From NCBI GenBank assembly GCA_025345505.1, contig JANVCC010000064.1:4015693-4079692 (forward strand): a stretch of 64,000 nt of DNA, given 5' to 3'. Both the position numbers and the translations under genes were made by a program. The notes beneath the pieces were generated by a model. It made no database searches, was not told the DNA's origin, and was given only the letters and a program-made list of their open reading frames with translations. This DNA comes from Todiramphus chloris collaris. Taxonomy: Eukaryota; Chordata; Aves; Coraciiformes; Alcedinidae. Positions 26,121 through 37,190 of the stretch are shown here, piece by piece (positions within the stretch are counted from its first letter, which is position 1; each line of letters begins with the position of its first letter).

Positions 26121-26925
26121 TGTTTTAAAAATGCAAGCGGCTTGCCCAGCTGCACACACCCACCCTCGCCACCCTCCCCCGGCTTGCGCACACCGCACGC
26201 TCGCACTCGCTCGCTCGCCCGCGCTCGCTCGGGTGTCAAAACCCGCCGGGCACCCAGCCTGGTCCGGGCACTGCCCCAGCCCCTGCCCCTGCCCCGAGCC
26301 CGCCCGGGGGTCCCGCCCGCCCCCCCCCCCCCTCCCCCCCGCTTCCCCCCCCGCCTCCCCACCGCCGGGCTTTTCCCCCCTGCTCTTGGCGCTGAAGATC
26401 GGAGCCTCCCCCGCTTCCAAATGGTGAGTTTCTACCTGATTTTCTCGCAACTCGGGGTTTTTCTCCATCCCCGCCGGCCGCGGGGCTGGCGGAGGGGGCG
26501 GGGAGGCAGCGCCTTTATGCTGCTGCATGCTTTGTGCCAGGCGGCTGGAGGGAGAGCCTGCATATTCCTGCTCTTATTTCTGCATTCCTTTTCGTTGAAA
26601 CAATGAAAATAATTCCGTCACTGCCCCAAACTTCCCTTTCTTTCTTCCTCCTCGTTATTTAAATGCGGAGACTTTTCATGTATTTGTCGCAAGCGACCTT
26701 GTTGGAAGCTGTAAGGAACCTGCCGCGCCTTGTCATTTTTGTATAAACGATTAAAAATGGAATGTATTCTCTCAACAGAGGGTCCTTAGAGAAGCTCTTT
26801 CCTTCCACCTGTGTGTCCTGTTTTGTAATCTTGAGCCATGAATTGAACTTGCCTGCTATTCTTTTCCTCTCTCTCCTTTTTATCTTTTATTTTTTGATCC
26901 TTGTTTTTTTCAAGAAATAGTTTGT

Positions 26926-27013
26926 TGCGCCCCTCTCAATCCCTGAGACCCTAACTTGTGATGTTTAGCTTTTAAATCCACGGGTTAGGCTCTTGGGAGC
27001 TGTGAGTTGTGCT
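26926..27013 (+). ncRNA. MIR125B1: miR-125b-1 microRNA precursor
   Basis: The 5p arm at 26940-26961 is identical to mature miR-125b (seed CCCTGAG at 26941-26947), the vertebrate lin-4 homologue. The 3p arm at 26980-27001 matches miR-125b-1-3p (ACGGGTTAGGCTCTTGGGAG...), which separates it from miR-125b-2. A basal UG lies at 26926-26927 (positions -14/-13), and a CNNC motif (CATC, 27018-27021) starts 17 nt beyond the 3p end, both typical Drosha signals. Compared with the human hairpin as I recall it, the loop differs at 26968 and 26970 and the lower stem at 26931, 26939, 27003 and 27008; T at 27003 can pair with A at 26938. Mature miR-125b silences targets in differentiation, apoptosis and p53 pathways. 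Confidence 0.97.
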
Positions 27014-28569
27014 TTGACATCTTTATTTTATTTTATAAATATATCCTCTCTATATGTGTATATGTTTGTGCGCGCGTGTGTATATATATAGGCGTATACA
27101 CACATACAATAGTGTTTAGTAGACCTTTTAAGGGAAAAAAAAGTGTATCTCTCCTCCTTAGGGTTGATCGGCTAATAGCAGGGCGGTGGTTATGGCCATT
27201 TTCTGTAAAAATCTCATCTCAAATTCAAACTCGCGTTATGTATGACAGAGATTTTTTTTTTTTTTTCTGTGTGTGTATATTCAAGAGATAATTTTACAGC
27301 TGATACAGATATGGGGGTGTATGTGTGTACACATATAGTGATTATTATATATGCGCGTGTAGATAAGATATACACGATTTGGATGCATGTAAATATAGCT
27401 ATTGAGGTGTGTGTGTAGAGACACATATGGATGATACGTGCGTATGAATATGTATGTAGGTAAATAAAGCCCTAGATATGTATATATATTTACATATGTA
27501 GGTATATTAATATACAAGCCTGTGTTTCAGAGAGAGGGAGAGAGATTTGCCTTGCTGCAGGCCACTGCATATAGCATCTCTCTTTCCCCCCCCCCTTCTT
27601 GAGAGCAACACAGAGTACCCTGAGAGCGTAACAGTAACAGCTCGGTACATTGGTGCTTGACCTCAGCTGAAATCCCAGCATGCCTCATGCTTCCAAGTTT
27701 AAAACTGAACGATTAATCTTAGAAATGTGCTCCATGGACACACACACGCACACACACAAAAAAAAAAAAAAAAGAAAGAAAGAAAAAAAAAAAGTGAAAA
27801 ACCCGGGAGACCGCTTGGATCTTACGGATCGTTAGGTCAAAAATAAATTAAAGAATAAAATGGTTGCGTGTACTAATGGTTGGAAAGTGCTGAAAAGAAA
27901 TTCTGAGCAAATGCTGAAGTTTTTGTTTTAGTCCTTTTTCCAGAACTTAAAACTCTCCTGCTTTTCCAGTCGAAATTATATGTAAATGACAAATCAGAAA
28001 TGTTAAAAATGTTTCCTGCTGCTGTTTTGCTTTATTAGATTTTTATACTGCTGTAAAATGAATCCTGGTTGGAGCTGTATTTCTTATCTGTGTTCTGCAA
28101 GGCAATTTATAATGAAGTTACTGTACCTTGTTATGGCACCGATTTACTGTTTGATATTTGAATGCAAATGCTTAAAACACGATGCACCAAAAAATTAATT
28201 GACGGGTGTAACATTTTGGTATTTAATAGCTTAGGATATGTTTGATGGTTCCCGTTGTTTAATAGTTATTGAACTGAAAAAGGTTGCTTGTTTATTTTTA
28301 TTATTTTTTTAGCTTCTTTTTGTTGACACTGTAATTTCGTTGACTATTTTACCTGCATGAAAAAAAAAAAAATGCCAACAAAGCCTTTTACTTCTGAATT
28401 TGTATTTTCTTCCAAACGTTCTCTAATTTCGAAGTGAGAAACTTATGCCGAGTTGCGTTTATTTTCTGTTACCTGTTTGGCATTCTAAATCAGAACACGG
28501 TACGCTAGAGCCCGACCACCTTTGTCCAGCCATTATCTCCACCTCAGAGACAGGCAAAAAAAAAAGAGT
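27014..28569. other. AT-rich non-coding stretch after miR-125b-1
   Basis: It begins with the alternating TG/TA tract listed next. Around 27757-27793 there is an A/GAAA-rich run after a CACACA stretch. From about 27950 to 28200 the DNA is unique and AT-rich, with TTTATTAGATTTTTATACTG and similar words, and may be conserved. No gene is seen. Confidence 0.5.
27040..27520. repeat. TG/TA-rich alternating purine-pyrimidine tract
   Basis: Repeated TGTGTA, TATATA, GCGCGC and CACATA words fill this interval, in a looser form after 27120. The densest part is TGTGCGCGCGTGTGTATATA at about 27067-27086. GTGTGTATA (27076-27084) and TATACACAC (27095-27103) form a perfect 9-bp inverted repeat with a 10-nt loop. 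Open frames here are repeat artefacts. Confidence 0.8.
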
Positions 28570-29110
28570 AGTTTGGTTTCTTTTTTTCCCCCCCCCGTTC
28601 CGAAGCTGCTTTTAACCGCCGTTTCCCCCCCACCCACCCCGAGAAGGGTAGGGGCGAGCGCTTTTGTCTGCGCGGGGCTCGCTGCCCACCCGCGATCCCG
28701 TTCCCCCCGCAATTCCCCCCCGCAATCCCCCCGCATCCGCACCGGGGGAGCCCCGGCCGAGCCCGGCGTGGCCGTGCCCGCACCAAGTCGTGGAGCCCCG
28801 GGGCCAACCCGCCCGGATCCATCCCCCTCCCCTCCACTTCCCCGGGGGCTGCGGCCCCGCTATTGTCTCCGCGCTGCCTCCGCGGTGCGGTGCGGAGCGG
28901 GGAGGGAGGGAGGGAGGGAAGGAGGGGGGAGTTGCGCGGGGCTGCGGCAAAACAATGGCCGGGGGCGGGGGTGTGTGCGGGGGTGGGGGGGGGCCCGGCG
29001 GCGGCCCTGCGGCTGCGGGGGCAGGGCCCGCTCCCCGCCCCGCCGGGCGCGCTCCGCTCCGCTCCGGCGCAGCGAGGAGCATAATTGGGAGCTGGTTCAA
29101 TCACTACCAG
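28570..29110. promoter_or_regulatory. Second CpG island, 1.6 kb downstream of miR-125b-1
   Basis: A dense GC and CpG block with GGGGGCGGGG-type SP1 sites and GGGA/GGGAGG repeats. At the right edge it passes into ATAATTGGGAGCTGG and TCTAGACTCGCC, then an AT-rich sequence. It could be a promoter for a separate or antisense transcript, or part of one broad unmethylated domain around miR-125b-1. Overlapping frames of 160-197 codons exist on both strands, as expected where stop codons are rare. They are rich in P, R, G and A and show no known domain. Confidence 0.5.
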
Positions 29111-30454
29111 TCTAGACTCGCCCAGACACATCAATTAGAGGGGCTGGCGTTTTAAAGGGATAGCGCGGCTGGAAGGAGTCGGGGCCTTCGGGAGACGGGC
29201 TAAGATAAAATAGAAACGAAGGGAGAAACGATTGGCAGCGTCTAAAATAAGGAGGAAGACCGAAAACTGGACTCCCCCGCTCTCCTTTTTTTCGAGTGGT
29301 TCCCGTAAGAAGGAGAAGGAATAACAACTGAAATAGAATGTGTTTTCTTCCCCCCCCCCCTCCTCCCCTCTCACCCCATCCCCAGCCTTGCCAGCCCGAG
29401 CTCCATAACTCGGTGCACAGGGCGTGCAGGTTCCGCGGGGTTCTCAGCCAGAGCCGTCCGTGTGAGCTGAAGAAATGTCAGCGTTATTGAAACTTAATTA
29501 CCTTCTAAATATCCGGTTGGGATAATTTCTTTGTAAGCAAATGTAAATCAATCCAGAGCTACTCCCGTGCAACATTTTCACCTTCTGCAGACAAAAGGAA
29601 GGGAAAGCGTTTTTTGGTTTTTTTTTTTTTTTTTTTTTTTTTTTTGCGTGATGCATAAGGCTGCAGGGCTTTCTTGTCTTAGTGTTATATAGTTCCTGCA
29701 ATGATAATTTCATCAGTCTTTGTAGTGGTACATTTTCACCGGAATAAAAGGAAGCTGTGGACAAAATGACAATTTTAATTTTTTTTTTTAATCTTAAGAG
29801 GAAAATGGAAGAGAAAATAAATATTAGGCATGAATTTAATTAACAAATAGAATAAGTATGTCAGGCTTAGTAAAGACTGAAGGTCTTATTCAGCACTGAA
29901 AAAAAAAAATATACCAGGCTGGGACTAGTTTCAATTAAAAGTATATCTAATATGCTATCGTGACATTTAACATAACACATTCCCAAGTATTGTGTGCAAT
30001 ATGTGACACAATTAAAAAGGGGAAAGGTAAACAATGTAAAGCTCTCTCTTTTTTTTTTTTTTTTTTTTTTTCATTTTTTTTTCCTTTAATACTGCTTTAA
30101 AAAAAAAAAACCCAAACACATATTTTGCAAAAGTCTGGTGTCTGGGTGTTTTGTCTGAGCAGCAACTGTAGCGTTTAGCTCGGTGACTTTGACCTCGTTG
30201 TAGCTGTGTTGGAACTCGCTTTCCCAAGTTGAAAGGCACAGGGTTTGGTGGCAGTAAAAGGTAAAAAAGGTCCAGGGCATTCTGCAGTTTGCCATTGTTG
30301 CTCTTTTATTTCAAGGGTTTTAACAGTACCTAAGGTTGCATTGTACTGCAGCTCAAAAAAAAAAATGGAGAATGCTTCTACTGTCTTTCTTTCCTGAATC
30401 CTTTCCAAAGTACTTATGGATTTATTGGGCCCGATACCAAATTATAGTTGAGAT

Positions 30455-30620
30455 ACTATGTAATGGCTAGTGCTGATTAAATGATTGATTAATTTCCAAT
30501 CAATTTCTAATTCAAAACTTCTTTCACATTTTAAAGCCTTGATATTAAAGTGCATCTCGCGTTGAAATCTGATTGCAGCCTCTTCACAAAGTCTTATTAA
30601 TCCAGTCAAAATGTTAAAAT
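30455..30620. promoter_or_regulatory. Candidate conserved enhancer with PBX/HOX-like sites
   Basis: TGATTAA (30474-30480) is followed by TGATTGATTAAT (30482-30493) and ATCAAT motifs. TGATTGAT fits the PBX-HOX composite site TGATNNAT. The block is unique and AT-rich but not simple. Conservation is not testable here. Confidence 0.3.
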
Positions 30621-30635
30621 TGCATAATATACCTC

Positions 30636-30666
<31 letters not shown>

Positions 30667-31584
30667 ACTCTAATTTCTTGGTAATGAAGCCCTTGTCCAA
30701 ACCTCAGTACTTTTAAAGTAATGAGATTTTTATTCATAATACATTTGCGCATAACCCCAATAATAACAGAAGACTCTGTACTACCCAGAGCATAAGGTGA
30801 ATGTTAATCTGCACCTCTAACCACCGCCAAATGATTTTTTTGACTATTTCGATGTCCACTTTTTGTGCTGCCCTGATTTTTTTTTCGCTTTTCTGGGAGT
30901 AAGGTGGAATGCAGACGTGCAGTTCAGAAGTTCACAGTGTGGGCTTACAAAAGGTACAAGTTTCCCAGTGTCTGTGCAGCTCTGCACGAGGCTGGCGCTC
31001 GCGATGCTTGGAAGAAGAGCCTCCCTTGCCAACTGTACCGCATTCCTGCTGCCCTGCCTTTTTCCCAGGGCTCAGAAGGAAAGAGCATCCCAGTTCTTCT
31101 TCACTCTTGGGAACACACATTGTTTCAATAATCCAGGCAATAAATGCTAATTAGTAATGCTTAAGGACCCTACCAGAGTAATTATCATAATTTACCTCTT
31201 CCTTGTTAAAAAACATTCCTTGCTGATTAAGAATTTTTTGAAGCGATAGTTTCTTTCCTCTTCCTCTGGAAAGAATTCCTCGTTGCGTTCCCAATAACTA
31301 TGGGGCTGCTATACCAATGAAACACGATTCACATACGGCGTAGGGAACTGGAGCTGGAAACAAACATGTGCGAAGATTTTCCCACACATAAAATTTTATC
31401 TTAAAACTGATTATTTTTTCTTGGCCTTCCCTCTCTGCTTCCCCCCCCGGCCCCGTCCTCCAGCACCACCAAAAACCACTTAGAGAGGGAGAACAAAGAA
31501 AAATCGCTAACTATAAAGGCATCATTAAGTATGAACAGCAACAGCAAGATAGTGTGTGTGATATGACAACATATTTTATTGCAC

Positions 31585-31835
31585 AAAAGTAGAGATAATT
31601 AAATAATTCAGTGGTATTCTTAGCTAATTAGCACAAAGATCTTTCAGAAGCCATCAAGAAAATGGATCTCATCAAATCTAATAATATGCTGCATTTCCCA
31701 AAGATCCTGCGTTTTCCAATGTTGCTGCTGCTTCACCACCTGATACAATAGCACAAAAGGTTACAATCAGATGCACATTTAATTGGGCTGTTCCTCAAGA
31801 TGGTATTTTCTGCACAGGGTGATTAGGTATTTAGA
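31585..31835. promoter_or_regulatory. Candidate conserved enhancer with homeodomain and SOX-like motifs
   Basis: It contains the 10-bp palindrome GCTAATTAGC (31623-31632), a paired-homeodomain type site. This is followed at once by ACAAAG and the palindrome AAAGATCTTT (31635-31644). GCACAAA occurs three times (31581, 31631, 31751). A related TGCTAATTAGTAATGC-like block lies at about 31145-31160. The dense spacing and non-repetitive nature suggest regulatory DNA. Confidence 0.3.
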
Positions 31836-33039
31836 GGAAGTGAGTATGTATAGCTGGAATGTTCAATATTAGTCAATAATAGAGAAAAAGATCATAGCTG
31901 TGGAAAATCCAGATCTCTTACAAGTGATCCATTGAAAAGATGAAATTATTGTCAGCTAGGAGCCGTTCTTAGGTTGAGTGTGAAGGGGCTGATTCATTTT
32001 GATGTGAAGTTGGTGAATGGATGCTGGAGTCCGAGATCTTTTTATAGAGTTAATTGGGGACCTAGATTGCCTGTTTTCAGCTTTTCTTGACATGCAGAGA
32101 TGCGCAGCAGAGTGTAGGAGAAGTCTGGGACCTCTGGTTTAATGTGGGCTCTAATTTCCAGGCCAAAGCACTGTCTCATTTGCCAGTGGTACGAACTGGG
32201 AAGAGCTCCATTCTCCGCAGTGGAGCTGGTTTAGGTCTTCAGTAGGACAACTAGAACTATCATGCCATGCAAATGCTTTTTTTCCTCTAGATGCATGAGT
32301 TTTTTAGCTGGAATCAGTGTCTGTATGTGTTCATGAGTGTAATCCAGGTTGGCAACCTACAGATGCTATACAGGGGAACAGGCCACATGGACAAGGTACC
32401 TACAGGGTATTGATACTGCTACTGGAAAACTGTTAGGTATGTTCTCAGTAATTAGGTGCATCAAATAGTACTCAGAATATCTCATTGCATGATTCAGAAT
32501 ACCTCATTGTATTATTCAGAATATCTCATTATTCTCCTTTGATCTAAATGTATCCACAAGTTCATGAGATGCATTTACAAACTGTAATTTACTCCCTCTA
32601 TAGCTGATATGTTTAAGGTTACTTTTTCCCCCCCTGCCAAACAAAGGCATGTCTGAAAATCTGGCTTTGCCAGCCAGTTGAATATTTCCCCTTTTAAGTA
32701 AAAAGTCAGTATGCAGCTCAGCGTTTAAATAACAGAAGGGGATGTGCATCAGTCTTTTAGATACAGCACTAGTTCTTGCTTTGCTCTGGGCCCAGCCTGA
32801 ACTTCATTCCTGTTACAGTTACAGTGCATGTCAACCCCATGGACTACCCAGACAAGTAACTCTGTGGGGTAAGATGCTGTGGTTTGTTGGTGCCATTACA
32901 TATGTCAGGTAGAACTTAACAGGCTCATCCTGAGATTGCACAGTCCCTGAGAGAGCTGTGTCCCTAGTATGTGGAAAGAGACTTCTCTCTGCTCAGATGC
33001 AGACTGATGTGGAGAAGGTAGATGGAGGGAATGTGAGGG

Positions 33040-33120
33040 GAAAAGGAGCCCAGAAGTGGTTTGCCCAAGGAAGCCCAGCACATCATTAGCAAAGCAATAA
33101 CTCATGTCTCCTGGTTTACA
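33040..33120 (+). mobile_element. Ancient MIR-like remnant
   Basis: GTGGTTTGCCCAAGGAAGCCCAGCA and CTCATGTCTCCTGGTTTACA, read in parts, match the order GTGACTTGCCCAAGGTCACCCAGCA ... CAGGTCTCCTG of amniote MIR-type repeats. Confidence 0.4.
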
Positions 33121-35814
33121 GGGCTGCTGTACTTAATTGTATACATCCTTCCTCTGTGGAACTTTGCAGGTTTTGAGTAAGGTTACTGATATGCCAGGGG
33201 AGCCACTCGTGTACCCCCAGATGTAATTATGAAAGAATGTGTTATTTCTGTGAGCAACTCGTACATTTTTTTTTCTCTTGTGTTTTGGTTTCTTTCACCC
33301 AATGCTCTGGCAACTGTATTTGACATACGAGAGCATTACAACCAATTAAAAAACCTGGGTTTTTTTCCAGATGAAAGATATGAGTCTCTGATTTACACGG
33401 TAGTCAAACTGATTATGGAAGGCTGAAACTACCGCAATTGTTTTTATTTAACAGCTCTTCCCACACTGTAGTCAATGAATCTCTCTCCTCCTGGACTGAA
33501 ATGTCTGACACCTATAGCATCATTTATTTGCTGGCCCTTGTATCTGTGATTGTCTGCATCGTGCTCGCAGAGCTCCACCTACAGCAGTGTATTAACAGTG
33601 GGCTGATGGTACACTGGAGATAAATTGTATGTCCTTTAAGGAGCTGGGGGAGGGAGGGGAGCATAAAAGGATGAACATTGGCTTTTCTGTGCAATATGTA
33701 CTTGTCATGCTGTCCTTTAAGCAAGGGGTAGTGTCCAGCAGCAACTGTTGAAGCATGGCTTAGGTTTCTGAGAAACAAGGAGTAGATGAGCTCTGACAGA
33801 ATTCATGTCTTGCTGCCTAGTCTCAGACCGGGGCTACTCATGTCACAGAGCCAACATGCTGACTGAATCTTGGTGCTATTTGCTGTTGTATACCTTGGGA
33901 AGACGGGACAGAAGGGATGCCCTTTGGTGTTCTGTGTGGCAAAGAGGAGGATAAACTCAGCTCCTGAGAGAAGTCTTCAAACAGCTCCCTCTGGCTACAA
34001 GAAGAAGCTGAGCCGGTGGCTTCCATTCCCTGGAAGTTGTGTCTCATGATCACAGGCCATTATATACTTCTCACTTGACTGCCCTGCTGGTAACTCCACT
34101 TTTAAGATGAATTATGCAAGAAATACTGTGAAGCATCAGACATTCAGGAGCTGAGGATTGTGAAGAGTCCTCTCTCAGTGTATGGACCCCTTTGTGGATA
34201 AAGTCTGAGACTCGCCTGGATCCCAGCTTCTACAGAAAGGACGTAAAATTGAAAGGATCCAAAAAAAGAATCGGTGGACTTTGTTTTTCTTGTGCACGTG
34301 TGCTTGTATCCTGTCTGAACTTGCAAAGAATATTCTTGGTCATTCCCAAGGAATCCAGTAAATGGTGAATCTGTAAATCAGTTACTTGAAGTGTGTTTGT
34401 CTCATTTGATCACCCCTTTCTCCCCTTCCCCCAGGATGGCCCCTTGCTTTTAGAGCATCTAGTTCCCCCTGAGGAGAGGATGGAGTGGTTGGGGCTGGGT
34501 TCTTCCTGGGGCTGGGATGGGGGGAAAATACCATCTTGGGAAGAGGGTTGGTGGGCTCAAGGAGCACCTCACACACAGGTTGGTCAGAATTTGCCTTCAA
34601 ATCTTTTGTTTGGTTGCTTTTTCACTTCCAAGAATATCTGGCAGGGTAAACTGATTTAAAAAAACGTGCTGCATCTCACTGTTGAGGGCCCAGATCCACT
34701 AAAAACTCACTACATCTGTGTTTCTTTCTCCTCCGTTTCCTAGGTAATGCAGAAATAACAGTACAGCTTTGGCATAATTCCTGCTCTCCTTCATCCCCCT
34801 TTGATATTTTTCATGTGACCTAACATCCCATGTGTAGTTTTGGGGCATAATGCGGATTTTGAAAGATGCTGAAAAGTAATTGGAGGAGGAGGGAAGCCCT
34901 GGTTTTGAATTAGTGGCATTCTGCTTGCTGTCTTTACGTCAGCATTCAGTTCCTTTTGGAATATATGAATAGAAGGATTAAAAATAGGGATCAAAACCCA
35001 GTAAAAACATGACATTTTGGTACAATTACCAAAATTATTCAATATGTATCTAAAGCCCCCCCGTATTCCTCAGGCAGCTAAATGCTTCTTTTTCTTACAA
35101 TGCGAAGGCAAATAAAATTGCTCCTATTCTTTTCCTCACTCCCTGTTTTAGGAAGAACTTGCCCCAAATTCCAGCCCCCCCCAAAGCACAAGTCTCTACC
35201 CAGTGTGCTTGCATGGAAGGCTCTGTATTAAGAGAGCATGAGTAGTTGATGGGAATTCACTGGGAGCTGGAGATAGGCAAAAGGAGACTCCAGGGGCAGA
35301 ATCAAAGCTTAACTGAATATTTCTCCTGAGGGATGTCTCCAAGTCCATGCTTGAAACTGCAGTGGGACAGTGGGGGAGGCGTGTTTCCACTGTTATCTTT
35401 TCAGTTGAGATATAAACCCCAAGGTCTCCGCTGCTGTTCAGGGACAGATGTCCAGGGAGAAGTTATGTTCCTTTGGCCCACGCTGTGTGAAACTTCGCCC
35501 CCGTCTCCCCCCCTCCCCAGCCCTTTTCTTTTTTTTTTCCCTCTAAAAAAAAATCAAAGAATCCTATTTTAGTTTTGGTACCCAAAAAGAGACAACAGTG
35601 TTGTTCAAAGTATCTCCTCACCTCAAAAAATAAAAAGACAAAATATTCTGGGATATGTTTGGTCCTCTCCAGGTTGGAATGTATCTGTCTGTTGGAAAAC
35701 AACACAGGGCTTCATGTTCAAAAACATATGGAGCAATACATGAGTTTGTTTTGTTCACGTATGATCGTACCTCATTATTTAGTAATGCATCGCTTCTACA
35801 GCAAGTTCCGTCTG

Positions 35815-35945
35815 TGGATCTCAAGGCACTTTCTGCAGAGAGCTGAATTAACTCTCACAAGTCCCTTTTTTGAGGTGGGTATGAAAATGTTCCTGGTCCT
35901 TATTCACAGGAGGGGAAACCACAGGCAGAGGATCAAGTCCCTTAT
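35815..35945 (+). mobile_element. Ancient MIR/L2-type remnant
   Basis: GGATCTCAAGGCACTTTCTG, then TTAACTCTCACAA, TTGAGGTGGGTATG and AGGAGGGGAAACCACAGGCAG, run in the same order as amniote MIR-like repeats (ATCTCAAAGCACTTTAC ... CTCACAACA ... GTGAGGTAGGTA ... GGGGAAACTGAGGCA). Four ordered matches make this the best preserved of the old fragments. Confidence 0.55.
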
Positions 35946-36384
35946 TTTCAAGATCTTTAACCTCTGTGTCCTCCTTTCCACACTTGCATTTCCCTGATAA
36001 CATGGAGTAAGACCATTTTTCAACCCAACTATTGAAAAAAATGTATCAAGCACAGCAGAGTCGAATATAATCTGGTATGTTGGCTTGTTGTGTTTGGGTT
36101 TTTTTTCCTCTGGGACAGGGGAGGGGAGCCTGGCTTTCAGTACAGAGAGGGCTGCTTTTCAGAAGGCCTGGGGTCTGTTATTCCATACAGAGCTCGTGGG
36201 GTGGGGAGGTGCTTAGGACCTCTGAACATCAACCTAACCTAAAAGCACCGATGAGAAAGTTTGGCTTAAACATTTTGCCTGAGATGGCAGAGCTGATAAT
36301 TGGATTTCGGTTTTCAGAGATCCAGTCCATTACCACAGCTATAAATCACAGTGCCTCCAATCCCTTCTCTAATGCACCTTAGCT

Positions 36385-36590
36385 TTAAGATGTTTTCTTT
36401 ACAGTCTTTTCCATCTGTGCCTACGAAGGCACCTCAAATATAGGTAGGATGGCAGAGGAGGGATAAAGCTGTGCCTTCAGTAGCTCTTAGTGCACTGTGA
36501 CTTGTTGACTCCTGCCTGGCATTATTTCTCTCCATGAAGCACTTTGGGATGTTCAGTTGAGTGCGCTACTTTTGGCAGCTTGAAGAGCTT
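36385..36590 (-). mobile_element. Faint MIR-like remnant
   Basis: TTTCCATCTGTGCCTACGAAGG and GAAGCACTTTGGGATGTTCAG resemble reverse-oriented MIR words (TTCCCCATCTG..., GCGCTTTGAGATCCT). It is strongly diverged. Confidence 0.3.
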
Positions 36591-37090
36591 TTACACCTGG
36601 AAGGGTCTGATCATCCTCTCAGGGAAGCTACTTTCGTACATTTAGTGGGTCACGTCTGCCTAATTTCGACACAAACTCCCTCGTCACCTGCACCATTTGA
36701 TTGCTCTTTAGCTTGAGTCTCGGGACAAATGTGCTCCCTGCAGTAAGAGGTTCAGGCACAGGATGGGGACCTCTGAGGCTACCTCTGCAGGCTCTGGCTA
36801 CACCACCTTTAGGGGCAGAACTCAAGCTTAGGTTTAAGCTTGTGAGGCCCTATGAATTGAACTAAGTGCCAGGTTCAGATGCAATTAGGTCACATTATGT
36901 GGGTAGTATCTGATTAAGGAAAAAAAAAACCAACCCCAAAAATTATGTTTTTGTGGAAAAAAAAACCCCAACCTTCTTTTGTTAACTCAGCCTAAATAAG
37001 TCACATAGGAAAGGTGTGAATATAAATCTTTGCTAAATCAAGACTTTTAACTAATTCAGAAGTTAAGTTTGGTTTGACCTCAAGACTAAG

Positions 37091-37190
37091 NNNNNNNNNN
37101 NNNNNNNNNNNNNNNNNNNNNNNNNNNNNNNNNNNNNNNNNNNNNNNNNNNNNNNNNNNNNNNNNNNNNNNNNNNNNNNNNNNNNNNNNN
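37091..37190. other. Assembly gap, 100 N
   Basis: Exactly 100 N, a usual placeholder for a gap of unknown size. The flanks are ordinary unique sequence. Confidence 0.99.

Larger units (their letters stand above)
24376..26500 (+). promoter_or_regulatory. Large CpG island directly upstream of miR-125b-1; candidate internal promoter
   Basis: The region is rich in G, C and CpG, sharply unlike the AT-rich flanks. It contains GC-boxes and many homopolymers, and is interrupted by a 400-N gap. Two good splice donors lie on the plus strand: GAG/GTGAGA with the junction after 25161, and ATG/GTGAGT with the junction after 26423. The second ends a GC-rich stretch about 0.5 kb before the miR-125b-1 hairpin, as expected if a first exon starts in the island and the hairpin sits in its first intron. 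In mammals a CpG island near miR-125b-1 is known and can be methylated in tumours. A local promoter is an inference from these facts. Open frames here are composition-driven. Confidence 0.6.
1..27100 (+). ncRNA. MIR100HG: Inferred primary transcript of the miR-100/let-7a-2/miR-125b-1 host gene (MIR100HG orthologue), partial
   Basis: Inference from context. The let-7a-2 and miR-125b-1 hairpins lie on the same strand in the order known from the vertebrate cluster, where both come from a long spliced non-coding RNA, MIR100HG. The span given only runs from the window edge to just past miR-125b-1. The true 5' end should lie left of the window, and the 3' end may extend well to the right. No exon can be fixed from sequence alone, because lncRNA exons are poorly conserved and no long open frame marks them. 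Candidate splice donors are listed with the CpG island near 25-26.4 kb. In mammals the host RNA and its microRNAs act in development, differentiation and proliferation control. Confidence 0.6.

Noticed and set aside
25944-26606. Frames of 154 and 194 codons through homopolymers near 26 kb
   Set aside because: They contain runs of K or F and Y from poly-A and TAA repeats; composition artefact.
28522-29155. Frames of 160-197 codons on both strands
   Set aside because: They overlap antisense in a CpG island where stops are rare; the predicted proteins are low-complexity P/R/G/A with no domain.
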